Made by a program: the position numbers and the translations under genes
Assembly: GCF_000718025.1 (NCBI RefSeq)
Contig: NZ_JODS01000006.1
Coordinates: 208,161 to 272,160, forward strand
From: Kitasatospora purpeofusca
GTDB taxonomy: Bacteria > Actinomycetota > Actinomycetes > Streptomycetales > Streptomycetaceae
Direction: 5' to 3'
Length of the DNA: 64,000 nt
Shown: one piece after another, positions 23,577-34,202 of the stretch
Layout: every line of letters starts with the position of its first letter
Position numbering within the stretch: position 1 is the first letter of the stretch
The notes under the pieces: generated by a model
Seen by the model: the letters and a program-made list of their open reading frames with translations, nothing else
Told to the model about the DNA's origin: nothing
Database searches by the model: none

Positions 23577-24581
23577 GTGTTTGCAGCAGAACGTCGCCAG
23601 TTGATCCTCGAAATGGTGCGCGCCAACGGAGCCGTCTCGCTCCGGGAGTTGGCCCGCGTCGTCCAGACCTCCGAAGTGACCGTGCGCCGCGACGTACGGG
23701 CCCTGGAGGCAGAAGGGCTCCTCGACCGCCGGCACGGCGGCGCGGTGCTCCCCGGCGGCTTCAGCCGCGAACCCGGCTATCCGCAGAAGACCCACCTCTC
23801 CGCCGCCGAGAAGAGCGCCATCGCCGATCTCGCCGCCGGACTGGTGGAGGAGGGCGACGCCGTGGTGGTCGGCGCCGGCACCACCACCCAGGAACTCGCT
23901 CGCCGACTCGCCCGGGTGCCCGGGCTGACGGTGGTCACCAACTCCCTCCTCGTCGCCCAGGCGTTGGCGCACGCCAACCGGGTCGAGGTGGTGATGACCG
24001 GCGGCACCCTGCGCGGCTCCAACTACGCCCTGGTCGGCAGCGGTGCCGAACAGTCGCTGCACGGACTGCGGGTCACCAAGGCCTTCGTCTCGGGCAGCGG
24101 GCTCACCGCCGAGCGCGGACTCTCGACCACGAACATGCTCTCCGCGAGCGTGGACCGGGCACTGGTGCAGTCGGCCGCCGAGGTGATCATCCTCGCCGAC
24201 CACACCAAGCTCGGCGCGGACACCATGTTCCAGACCGTCCCCACCGAGACCATCACCCGGCTGGTCACCGACGAGCACGCCACCGCGGACGACGCCACCG
24301 CCCGCGAACTGGACGCGCTCGCCGACTGCGGGGTGCAGATCGACCTCGCCCCGCTCGGCGCCCCGCCGACCGGGGACGCCCCGGTCCACGGCACCGGCAG
24401 CGGCCCCGTCCACCAGACCCAGCCCGGCCCGCTGGCCCGCCGCAGCGCGCCGCCGCCCGGCGGCGCCCCGCTGCCCGGCCAACGGCGGCCCGGAACCCAC
24501 GGCGGTCCCGGCGGACCGGGCGGGCCCGGTGGGCCACTGCCGGTCAGACTCGCCGAACTGGGCCTGCCGCGCGGGCGCTGA
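23577..24581 (+). CDS. DeoR/GlpR-family transcriptional regulator
   Basis: The 334-aa protein begins at GTG. Residues about 1-57 are the DeoR-type winged helix (AERRQLILEMVRANGAVSLREL, TSEVTVRRDVRALEAEGLLDRRHGGA). Residues about 70-235 are the DeoRC sugar-phosphate sensor (VGAGTTTQELARRL, TNSLLVAQAL, MTGGTLR, ILADHTKLG). The last 90 residues are a Pro/Gly-rich extension not found in the core family. It lies between nucleoside genes and the acyl-CoA carboxylase gene, so it is one candidate for binding CTACGCGCGTAG. That link is not shown by the sequence. Confidence 0.87.
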   Translation: MFAAERRQLILEMVRANGAVSLRELARVVQTSEVTVRRDVRALEAEGLLDRRHGGAVLPGGFSREPGYPQKTHLSAAEKSAIADLAAGLVEEGDAVVVGAGTTTQELARRLARVPGLTVVTNSLLVAQALAHANRVEVVMTGGTLRGSNYALVGSGAEQSLHGLRVTKAFVSGSGLTAERGLSTTNMLSASVDRALVQSAAEVIILADHTKLGADTMFQTVPTETITRLVTDEHATADDATARELDALADCGVQIDLAPLGAPPTGDAPVHGTGSGPVHQTQPGPLARRSAPPPGGAPLPGQRRPGTHGGPGGPGGPGGPLPVRLAELGLPRGR

Positions 24582-24600
24582 GGCCCGCGCGCCGGCTCGC

Positions 24601-24716
24601 CGCTCCGCCGTGCGACCGCACCACCGCTCCGCAGCATGACCGCATCGCCGCATCAGCGCATCGCCGCATGACTGCTCCGCAGCATGGCCGCACCACCGCA
24701 TCACCGCAGCACCGCC
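24601..24716. repeat. Degenerate short repeats (CGCATCGCCGCAT, GCTCCGCAGCATG)
   Basis: CGCATCGCCGCAT occurs at 24641-24653 and 24657-24669. GCTCCGCAGCATG occurs at 24626-24638 and 24674-24686, with related GCACCACCGC units around them. They look like remnants of tandem duplication just after the regulator gene. No coding function is seen. Confidence 0.65.
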
Positions 24717-24726
24717 GAAAACGTGA

Positions 24727-24758
24727 CCGGTCCGCACACCCGAAGGTGTACGGACCGG
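24727..24758. terminator. Terminator between the DeoR gene and accA2
   Basis: A 14-bp stem with one mismatch (CCGGTCCGCACACC / GGTGTACGGACCGG) and a CGAA tetraloop lies between the convergent genes. Confidence 0.75.
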
Positions 24759-24792
24759 CGGCGGACCTGTCAGTGCCCGATCGGGCCCCGAC

Positions 24793-26565
<1,773 letters not shown>

Positions 26566-26816
26566 TGTGGCTCCCTTCTTGAACCTCGTTGAGTTTATGG
26601 ATTCCTGGGCAGTACCGGCGAGTAGCCCCAGGTTGTGAACTATCCCACACAGAGGGTGATGCGCCCGGGCGGGCGGTGGGCGGCCCGACGGGAGTATGTG
26701 CAGGTGATGGCGCATACGGCCTGGGTGGTGCGGCGACTGCGCTCGGTGACGGGGCGGCGTGGCGGCGCGATGGGTCCGGCGGGCCGGGTGGCACCTGCCG
26801 GCGGCGCGCGTGCCGT

Positions 26817-27692
26817 TCAAGGAATGGGGGCGGATGCGGGGGCCTGGCCGGGAGTCGGGTCGGGGGTCGGTGCGGGTGTCGTTGCGTGCGCGACCGAGGG
26901 GGCGCCCGCGGGTGCGACCGCGGACGTGGTTCCGGGGGTGGTTCCGGCGATGGTGTCCGGACCGCCCGGAGGCGTCGGCGCGCGCTCCAGGGCCAGGGCG
27001 GTGACGTCGGCGACCTGCTCGACCACGTCCGGGCCGTAGGCGCCCGGGTTGACCACCTTGAGCAGCAGGGCGAAGGTGCCGTCCGTGCCGTACCGGCGGA
27101 CCAGTCGGCGGTGGTGGGCGACCAGGTGGCGGACGCCGGCGTGGTTGGCGATGCCGGTCTGGCCGGAGATCAGGAAGACCGGGCGGCCGTGCCCCGGTGT
27201 GGCCAGCCGGGCGAGCAGGACGTACTCCCCGGCCCGGAGGTCGGCGGCGTACGACCGGCCGCCGATGGTGATGCTGTTGTCCCGCGCCACCCGGTCGTCG
27301 GAGATCACGACCCCCGGCAGGCCCCAGGCCAGGTGGGCGGCCATCCGCTCGTTGGAGACGGGGCCGCCGAAGCAGAACTCGGTCTTGGCGCCGAGGCCGC
27401 GCGGGGCGGCGTCGTGCGCGACCAGGTCGGTGTGCGCGCCGCACTCCTTCACCAGGGCGGCCAGTTCCATCAGCGCGTAGGCGTCGCGCCGGGTGACCGT
27501 CCGGGGGTGCGCGCCGGTGCCGATGCTGCGGTTGACCACGATCAGGCACTCGCTGCCGGCGGGCAGGCCGAGGAAGTCCCTGGTCCGTTCCAGCCGGCGT
27601 CTTCGGCGCAGGCTCTGGCCGAGCCAGCCGAGGACAGCACTGATCGCGCTGGCCACCAGGCCCAGCAGGACGTTGAGCAGACTGTCGGTCAT
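26817..27692 (-). CDS. Membrane-anchored protein of unknown function (291 aa)
   Basis: A single N-terminal helix (LLNVLLGLVASAISAVLGWLG) is followed by a very basic patch (RRRRRLER). A compact alpha/beta domain at about 45-235 contains ECLIVVNRSIG, CFGGPVSNERM, ITIGGRSYAADL, YVLLARLA and VFLISGQTGIANHAGVRHLV. The C-terminal 60 residues are Ala/Pro/Thr-rich and low-complexity. The GGPVSN and SGQTGIA segments suggest a conserved ligand site, but I do not recognise the family. It lies 252 bp upstream of accA2 on the same strand, and its own promoter region (27693-27800) contains an ATTGTCG inverted repeat. Confidence 0.7.
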   Translation of the reverse strand: MTDSLLNVLLGLVASAISAVLGWLGQSLRRRRRLERTRDFLGLPAGSECLIVVNRSIGTGAHPRTVTRRDAYALMELAALVKECGAHTDLVAHDAAPRGLGAKTEFCFGGPVSNERMAAHLAWGLPGVVISDDRVARDNSITIGGRSYAADLRAGEYVLLARLATPGHGRPVFLISGQTGIANHAGVRHLVAHHRRLVRRYGTDGTFALLLKVVNPGAYGPDVVEQVADVTALALERAPTPPGGPDTIAGTTPGTTSAVAPAGAPSVAHATTPAPTPDPTPGQAPASAPIP

Positions 27693-28029
27693 CCGCTCGC
27701 CATCTCCCCCGTCGGTTTGGAGCGTCGGCGCCGTCCGGGCGCTCCTCTAGCGTGCATCACATCGGATTGTCGGCGGGGCAGATGGCGACAATTGTGCCGC
27801 TCTTTGGCGCGTGGGCGACGCCCCGGCGGCGCTCCGGTGGCCGACTTCCGGCGCGTGGGGGAGCCCCGCCGCGGCTGCGCCCGCGGTGTGCGCGGGCCCG
27901 TCGTACGCGCAGGGTCCGGTGCGGGGGCGGGGCTTGCGTGCCGGTGCGGGCCCGGCACGCCGGTGCCGGTCGCCGCCTGTGCGGATCGCCGGATGGGTGC
28001 GTCGCCGGGTGTGCGCGTCGGCCGACCCG
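27693..28029. other. Intergenic 337 bp with an inverted repeat near the promoter
   Basis: ATTGTCG (27766-27772) and CGACAAT (27786-27792) form an inverted repeat with a 13-bp spacer, 74-100 bp upstream of the 27692 start; this is a plausible operator or promoter site. The rest (27800-28029) is G/C-rich, low-complexity DNA downstream of maf in which I see no gene. Confidence 0.45.
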
Positions 28030-28629
28030 TCAGACCCAGAGGTCGGTGATCCGCACGCCGAGCTCGGTGAGCAGTCCGCGCAGCAGCGGCAGCGAGAGCC
28101 CGATGACATTGCCCGGGTCGCCGTCGATGCCCTCGACGAACGGGGCCGAACGGCCGTCCAGGGTGAACGCCCCGGCCACGTGCAGCGGCTCACCGGTCGC
28201 GATGTACGCGGCGACCTCGGCGTCGTCCGGGGTGCCGAAGCGGACGGTGGTGGAGGCGGTGGCGGAGGCCTGCCGGCCGGTGGTGGTGTCGATCACGCAG
28301 TGGCCGGTGCGCAGCACGCCGGCCCGGCCGCGCATGGCCTGCCAGCGGGCCAGCGCCTCGGCCTCGTCGGCGGGCTTGCCGAGGGCCTGGCCGTCCAGCT
28401 CCAGCACCGAGTCGCAGCCGATCACCAGTTCGCCCTCGGTGAGGGTCGCGGCGACGGCCTTGGCCTTGGCCTCGGCGAGCACGAGGGCGAGTTCGGCGGG
28501 GGTGGCGGCGGTGATGGCGTCCTCGTCGACGCCGCTGACCACCACGCGCGGGTCGAGGCCCGCCTGACGCAGCAGCCCGAGCCGGGCGGGGGAGGCGGAG
28601 GCGAGCACGAGGGAGCGACGGTCGGTCAT
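28030..28629 (-). CDS. maf: Maf-family nucleotide pyrophosphatase
   Basis: The 199-aa protein shows the Maf/HAM1-like signatures: LVLASASPARLGLLRQAG at the N-terminus, the catalytic acidic residue in VIGCDSVLELDG (about 68-79), the KPADEAEA segment, and EGIDGDPGNVIGLSLPLL near the C-terminus. It hydrolyses non-canonical or modified (d)NTPs to monophosphates. It follows the small membrane protein gene by 44 bp and is probably co-transcribed with it. Confidence 0.92.
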   Translation of the reverse strand: MTDRRSLVLASASPARLGLLRQAGLDPRVVVSGVDEDAITAATPAELALVLAEAKAKAVAATLTEGELVIGCDSVLELDGQALGKPADEAEALARWQAMRGRAGVLRTGHCVIDTTTGRQASATASTTVRFGTPDDAEVAAYIATGEPLHVAGAFTLDGRSAPFVEGIDGDPGNVIGLSLPLLRGLLTELGVRITDLWV

Positions 28630-28673
28630 GCCACCAGGGTAGAGGGCTGCTCCGGGCGGTCGTTCTGCGGTCG

Positions 28674-28799
28674 TCAGACCATCAGCAGGACGGCGATCAC
28701 CAGGGCGAGGACGGCGAGCACATGACCGGCCCGGTGCAGCCGCCGCTGCATGCGCCGGGCTTCCGGGGAGGGCTCGTCGCGGGGGTCTGACCAGAGCAT
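28674..28799 (-). CDS. mmpB: Small membrane protein, MmpB-like (41 aa)
   Basis: The product MLWSDPRDEPSPEARR then RRLHRAGHVLAVLALVIAVLLMV has a short acidic cytoplasmic head and one C-terminal transmembrane helix. The opening MLWSDP is what I remember of the actinobacterial morphogenic membrane protein MmpB, which lies in this same acyl-CoA carboxylase/maf neighbourhood. The name therefore rests on recall of the motif. The ORF is short, but the gene is supported by position between accE and maf and by the palindrome just upstream (28833-28850). Confidence 0.65.
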   Translation of the reverse strand: MLWSDPRDEPSPEARRMQRRLHRAGHVLAVLALVIAVLLMV

Positions 28800-28832
28800 C
28801 GTTCCAGGGTGCGCCCCCGCTCGGCGGGGCGC

Positions 28833-28850
28833 CTGAGTATCCGTACTCAG
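28833..28850 (-). promoter_or_regulatory. Palindrome CTGAGTA-n4-TACTCAG upstream of mmpB
   Basis: A perfect 7-bp inverted repeat with spacer TCCG lies 34-51 bp upstream of the mmpB start, where an operator overlapping the promoter would be expected. I do not know the regulator. Confidence 0.55.
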
Positions 28851-28892
28851 CTTTCGGGGCAATCCGGGCTCTGCGCGGGGTGCTCCTTCCTG

Positions 28893-28928
28893 CCGCATTT
28901 TGCAAAGTGGGCACTTTGCAAAATGCGG
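28893..28928. repeat. Paired TTTGCAAA palindromes, site pair A
   Basis: CCGCATTTTGCAAAGTG, two bases, then its exact reverse complement. Each arm contains an inner palindrome TTTGCAAA (28899-28906 and 28915-28922) with centres 16 bp apart. It is unusually AT-rich for this genome. Confidence 0.8.
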
Positions 28929-29009
28929 GCACTGAGCGGTGGTGGCACGGGTGGTCGCTCGGTGGTCGCACCGTGGAAGTTCGGATCTTGCCTGGTGAGC
29001 GACCGTTGC

Positions 29010-29041
29010 GGGGCCCGCTCCGCCCGGGCGGAGCGGGCCCC
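29010..29041. terminator. Perfect 32-bp G/C palindrome
   Basis: GGGGCCCGCTCCGCCC is followed directly by its reverse complement, with one more C/G pair outside. It is a very stable cruciform or hairpin placed between the two TTTGCAAA site pairs. It may act as a terminator or insulator. Confidence 0.6.
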
Positions 29042-29049
29042 GTGGGTGC

Positions 29050-29085
29050 GTGCACTTTGCAAAGTGCCGACTTTGCAAAGTGCAC
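29050..29085. repeat. Paired TTTGCAAA palindromes, site pair B
   Basis: GTGCACTTTGCAAAG, six bases, then CTTTGCAAAGTGCAC. The inner TTTGCAAA palindromes lie at 29056-29063 and 29072-29079, again 16 bp centre to centre; the first is part of a 14-bp palindrome CACTTTGCAAAGTG. It shares sequence and geometry with pair A, 157 bp away. Confidence 0.8.
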
Positions 29086-29181
29086 GAACGGCGGAACGAC
29101 ACGGGGGCGGCACCGGGAACGGGACTGGGAACGGGAACCGGACCAGAAGCACGAACGGCCGTGGCAGCGGCACCGGAAACA

Positions 29182-29228
29182 GGAACGGCCGCTCGGCACT
29201 GCGCGCTGCAGTGCCGAGCGGCCGTTCC
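29182..29228 (-). terminator. 21-bp-stem hairpin downstream of accE
   Basis: A perfect 21-bp stem (29182-29202 with 29208-29228) and a 5-nt loop. With the neighbouring repeat at 29230-29267 it forms a double terminator for the minus-strand pccB-accE transcript. Confidence 0.75.
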
Positions 29229-29229
29229 C

Positions 29230-29267
29230 ACCGGCTCCGGTGCCGCCGTGGCGGCACCGGAGCCGGT
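29230..29267 (-). terminator. 18-bp-arm hairpin immediately after accE
   Basis: ACCGGCTCCGGTGCCGCC and its reverse complement are separated by 2 nt, starting 18 bp beyond the accE stop codon. It is the first of two adjacent stable hairpins. Confidence 0.75.
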
Positions 29268-29284
29268 CGGTGCCGAGCGGTGGG

Positions 29285-29506
29285 CTAACCGGCCCAGCCG
29301 GAGGTGCGCCAGGCGTTGACGCCGGGGCGCGGGGTCGCGCGCAGCCGGCGCGCGCGGTCGTTCCAGGCGGAGTCCGGGCCGTCGCCCGCGCGGCGGGCCG
29401 CCTCGGCGGCGGCCTGCGCGGCGGCGGCCCGGGACTGGACCACCGCCAGGACGGTGGCCAGCTCCTCGGGGGTCGGCTGCCCGTGCAGCACATGGATCGG
29501 GGCCAT
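29285..29506 (-). CDS. accE: Acyl-CoA carboxylase epsilon subunit
   Basis: The 73-aa product has the actinobacterial epsilon-subunit signature: IHVLHGQPTPEELATVLAVV at the N-terminus, an alanine-rich helix, and the C-terminal W.(D/N)RARR...PGVNAWRTSGWAG. Epsilon subunits bind and stimulate the beta subunit of acetyl/propionyl-CoA carboxylase. It starts 35 bp after pccB on the same strand, so it is one operon. Confidence 0.9.
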   Translation of the reverse strand: MAPIHVLHGQPTPEELATVLAVVQSRAAAAQAAAEAARRAGDGPDSAWNDRARRLRATPRPGVNAWRTSGWAG

Positions 29507-29541
29507 GCTCAATCCTCTCGCGTTCCTCCTGGGAGGAGCCA

Positions 29542-31131
<1,590 letters not shown>

Positions 31132-31228
31132 TCCGGTGGCTCTCCCTGATCCTGGGCCGCGACCTGTTTTCGGTGGCGCGGGCCGGGTGGGGGCGGCGCG
31201 GACGAGGGGTGCAGGGCGGCACAACGAA

Positions 31229-31242
31229 CTACCGTTGGGTAG
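31229..31242. promoter_or_regulatory. CTACC-n4-GGTAG inverted repeat between pccB and birA
   Basis: The short palindrome lies in the 255-bp divergent region, 98 bp upstream of pccB and 145 bp upstream of birA. The position suits an operator for pccB. The arms are short and it may be chance. Confidence 0.35.
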
Positions 31243-31386
31243 CGTAGCCAGCGCGGAGGGTCCGACGTAATGTCCGGCGGTTATGGTCAGCGCCACAGTG
31301 TCGTCGGTGCCCGTTCTGGGGGACGATGGGACGGCGTACGGCCTCCCGGCCGGTGCCGGCCGCGGTGTCCGCCTAGGGTGAGCCGC

Positions 31387-32286
31387 ATGACCTCCGACAC
31401 CCCCCGCCGCAGTGGACTGCGCGGACTCGGCCACGCCGGACCGTCGCCGTGGACCGACCTCGACCGCCCGCCGCTGGACGCCGCCACGCTCCGCCGGGAC
31501 CTGGTGCGCCCCGGTGGGCTCTGGACCTCGCTGGACGTCGTCGAGGAGACCGGCTCCACCAACACCGACCTCGCCGCCCGGGCCCGCGCGGGCGCGCCGC
31601 AGGGGGCGGTGCTGATCGCCGAGTCGCAGAGCTCCGGCCGCGGCCGGCTGGAACGGCAGTGGACCGCGCCCGCCCGCTCCGGGCTCTTCCTCTCCCTCCT
31701 GCTTCGCCCGGACGAGGTACCCGTCGAACGGTACGGCTGGTTGCCGATCCTGGTCGGCGTCGCCGCCGCGAGCACCCTGAGCCGGGTCGCCGAGGTCGAG
31801 GTCGGCCTGAAGTGGCCCAACGACCTCCAGGTGGAGGTCGACGGCGCGGAGCGCAAGATCGGCGGCATCCTGACCGAGCTGGGCGGCGGGGCGGTGGTCG
31901 CCGGACTGGGCCTCAACGTGTCGCTGCGGGCCGCCGAACTGCCCGTCCCCACCGCCGCCTCGCTGGCCCTGGCCGGTGCCGCCGTCACCGACCGGACCAC
32001 CCTGCTGCGCGCGCTGCTGCGCGAGTTCGCCGAGCTGTACGGGGAGTGGACGGTCGCCGGCGGGGACCCGCACACCAGCGGCCTGCTGCGCGCGTACGCG
32101 CAGCGCTGCACCACCCTGGGCCGCCCGGTGAAGGTGCTGCTGCCCGGCGACCGGGAACTGATCGGCGAGGCGGTCGCGGTGGACGGGTCCGGGCAACTGG
32201 TGGTCCGTACCCCGGACGGGGGTCGGCGGGCGGTCGGCGCGGGGGACGTCGTCCATGTGCGCCCGGAGCCGCGCGACGGGCGGTAG
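31387..32286 (+). CDS. birA: Biotin-[acetyl-CoA carboxylase] ligase
   Basis: The 299-aa class I (no HTH) biotin protein ligase has the substrate entry EETGSTNTDLAARA, the biotinyl-AMP loop SSGRGRLERQW (residues about 89-99), LKWPNDLQVEVDGAERKIGGILTE, and a C-terminal SH3-like domain (LGRPVKVLLPGDRELIGEAVAVD). It attaches biotin to Lys 555 of the AccA2 BCCP domain. It is divergent from pccB, so ligase and target subunits share a neighbourhood. Confidence 0.92.
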   Translation: MTSDTPRRSGLRGLGHAGPSPWTDLDRPPLDAATLRRDLVRPGGLWTSLDVVEETGSTNTDLAARARAGAPQGAVLIAESQSSGRGRLERQWTAPARSGLFLSLLLRPDEVPVERYGWLPILVGVAAASTLSRVAEVEVGLKWPNDLQVEVDGAERKIGGILTELGGGAVVAGLGLNVSLRAAELPVPTAASLALAGAAVTDRTTLLRALLREFAELYGEWTVAGGDPHTSGLLRAYAQRCTTLGRPVKVLLPGDRELIGEAVAVDGSGQLVVRTPDGGRRAVGAGDVVHVRPEPRDGR

Positions 32287-32653
32287 AACGGGCTCGTCCG
32301 GGCGGTCCTGCGGGTGGTCGTAGGCGTGGCCGCAAGGGCGGCCGCAAGGGCAGCGGAACGGCCCGGGCGCGGCGGCGCGGGGCGGCACCGGCCGGGGCGT
32401 GCGCCGTCCCCGTACCGTCCCCGTGCCGCCCCGTGCCGGACCCTGCGCCGGACGGGTCGCGCGCCGTGCGCCGGGCGGGTCACCGTGCCTCCCCTTACCT
32501 CCCCTTGACTCGGGCGGATGCCCCGGATCGCGCGATTCCGTGCGAACATTCCACCTGGCAGCAGTGTGAGGCGCGCCACTGCCCGAACGGGGGCGGCCGC
32601 GCCCGCACTGGCACGACACGAGGCGAGTGCGGCGACCGCACGGGGACGGACCG
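32287..32653 (+). other. 367-bp region upstream of the adenylate cyclase gene
   Basis: The first 220 bp are G/C-rich direct repeats (GTGCCG, CCCGTGCC) without coding signs. A TTGACT hexamer at 32507-32512 may be the -35 of the cyclase promoter, but no clear -10 is seen 17 bp on. No operator is recognised. The region upstream of cya would be worth testing for AdpA- or nitrogen-linked control. Confidence 0.4.
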
Positions 32654-33805
32654 GTGGCAGAGGACGGCAGCAACGGCGGCGGCAACGGCGCCGACGGCAA
32701 CGGCGGCCCGGCGGGCTCCGACGACCAGACCGTCGCCCTCGACCTCGAACGCCTGATCCTGGACGCGCCACGCCGCTACACCCCGTACCAGGCCGCGCGG
32801 GCCGCCGACGTCCCGATGGAACTGGCCACCCGCTTCTGGCGGGCGATGGGCTTCCCGGACATCGGCCAGTCCAGGGCGCTGACCGACGGCGACGTGATCG
32901 CGCTGCGCCGACTGGCGGGCCTGGTCGAGTCGGGCCTGCTGAGCGAGTCGATGGCGATCCAGGTGGCCCGGTCCACGGGGCAGACCACGGCCCGGCTCGC
33001 GGGCTGGCAGATGGACACCTTCCTGGAGAACCTCACCCAGTCCGTCGAGCCCGGTCTCACCCGGGCCGATGTCGCCTACCCGCTGGTCGAGCTGCTGCTG
33101 CCGGAGCTGGAGCAGTTCCTGGTGTACGTCTGGCGCCGGCAGCTGGCGGCCGTCACCGGCCGGGTGGTGCAGGCCGCCGAGGACAACGAGATCACCAGCG
33201 GCCGGCTCGCGGTGGGCTTCGCCGACCTGGTCGGCTTCACCCGGCTGTCCCGGCGGCTGGAGGAGGAGGAGCTCGGCGAGCTGGTCGAGACCTTCGAGAA
33301 CACCTGTTCCGACCTGATCGTGGGCCGGGGCGGCCGGGTGATCAAGACGCTCGGCGACGAGATCCTGTTCGTCTCCGAGGATCCGGTGATCGCGGCCGGG
33401 ATCGCGCTCAGCCTGATCGAGGCGCTGGCCGAGGACGACACCATCCCCGCCCTGCGGGTCGGCATGGCCTTCGGCACGGTCACCTCGCGGATGGGCGACG
33501 TGTTCGGCACCACGGTGAACCTGGCCAGCCGGCTCACCTCGATCGCGCCCAAGGACGCGGTGCTGATCGACGGCGAGTTCGCGGCCGCGCTGGAGCAGTA
33601 CGGCAGTGTGGCGCCGCCCGGCGAGGACGGGTCCGGGCTGGCCGACGCCCTGTCGGTGGCCGCGGGGCTGCCGCCCACCGGGCAGCACGGACCGCTGCCG
33701 GACGCGGGGCACCGGTTCAATCTGCAGCCGATGTGGCGCCGCCCGGTGCGGGGGCTCGGGCTGGTCGAGCCGTGGCTGCTCTCCCGGCGGCCGCACAGCG
33801 AGTAG
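32654..33805 (+). CDS. cya: Adenylate cyclase (class III)
   Basis: The 383-aa protein is counted from GTG 32654 (GTG 32627 is an alternative). A Gly/Asn-rich start and a MerR/winged-helix-like N-terminal region precede the C-terminal cyclase homology domain (about 165-310). That domain shows the metal-binding Asp in GFADLVGFTRLS, the VIKTLGDEILFVSE core with the second Asp, and GTTVNLASRL with the transition-state Asn/Arg. There is no transmembrane segment. It is the counterpart of S. coelicolor Cya, whose cAMP is needed for spore germination and affects antibiotic production. Confidence 0.88.
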   Translation: MAEDGSNGGGNGADGNGGPAGSDDQTVALDLERLILDAPRRYTPYQAARAADVPMELATRFWRAMGFPDIGQSRALTDGDVIALRRLAGLVESGLLSESMAIQVARSTGQTTARLAGWQMDTFLENLTQSVEPGLTRADVAYPLVELLLPELEQFLVYVWRRQLAAVTGRVVQAAEDNEITSGRLAVGFADLVGFTRLSRRLEEEELGELVETFENTCSDLIVGRGGRVIKTLGDEILFVSEDPVIAAGIALSLIEALAEDDTIPALRVGMAFGTVTSRMGDVFGTTVNLASRLTSIAPKDAVLIDGEFAAALEQYGSVAPPGEDGSGLADALSVAAGLPPTGQHGPLPDAGHRFNLQPMWRRPVRGLGLVEPWLLSRRPHSE

Positions 33806-34202
33806 CGCGCGGCCCTCCCGGCCGGTCGCCGATCCCGTCACCCTCTTCTGCCCTTTCCTGCCCCGTCCCTGCCCTGTCCTGCCCCTGTCCTGCGCTGCGG
33901 CGCCGTCCGACGGGTGGCCCGTCGCGCCACGCCGAACGGTTGAAGGCCGCGCGGTCCGGCGAATCCCGACTCCCAAACGGGGCATAACCGAACGAAACCG
34001 CCATAGTCTTGGTGCAGGCGCTCCGGTCCGGGCGGCCGGAGTGGCGAACCGTCGGGCGGGTAACCGATGTCGGACGGGTAGGACCTTCGGGAGCCTTCGG
34101 TGGTCATGCCGGCACGGACGGTGCGGGCACGGCGGTCGTCCGCCGACCATCAGGAGGACCGGGTACAGGGAACGAGGCGAGCCGGTGAGCAGTGAGGCGA
34201 TC
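33806..34202. other. 397-bp gap with pyrimidine-rich short repeats
   Basis: From about 33840 to 33896 the sequence is a degenerate CCTGCCC/CCTGTCC repeat. Around 33990-34010 a less G/C-rich stretch (CCATAGTCTTGG) may hold the promoter of the diguanylate cyclase gene. CTCCGG-n9-CCGGAG lies just downstream. No gene is seen. Confidence 0.4.

Larger units (their letters stand above)
28800..29284. other. 485-bp palindrome-rich intergenic region upstream of mmpB
   Basis: There is no gene, but at least six symmetric elements: CTGAGTA-tccg-TACTCAG (28833-28850), a 17-bp-arm repeat (28893-28928), a perfect 32-bp palindrome (29010-29041), a 15-bp-arm repeat (29050-29085), a 21-bp-stem hairpin (29182-29228) and an 18-bp-arm repeat (29230-29267). 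The last two directly follow accE and are probably its terminators. The AT-rich ones look like binding sites. Confidence 0.75.

Noticed and set aside
28893..29085. CRISPR-like array from the repeated TTTGCAAA units
   Set aside because: There are only four units in two pairs, no unique spacers of constant length between identical repeats, and no cas genes.
28809..29288. Plus-strand frame of 159 codons in the palindrome-rich gap
   Set aside because: It runs through several perfect palindromes, is dominated by Arg/Gly/Thr, and lacks a ribosome site. The palindromes explain the region better.
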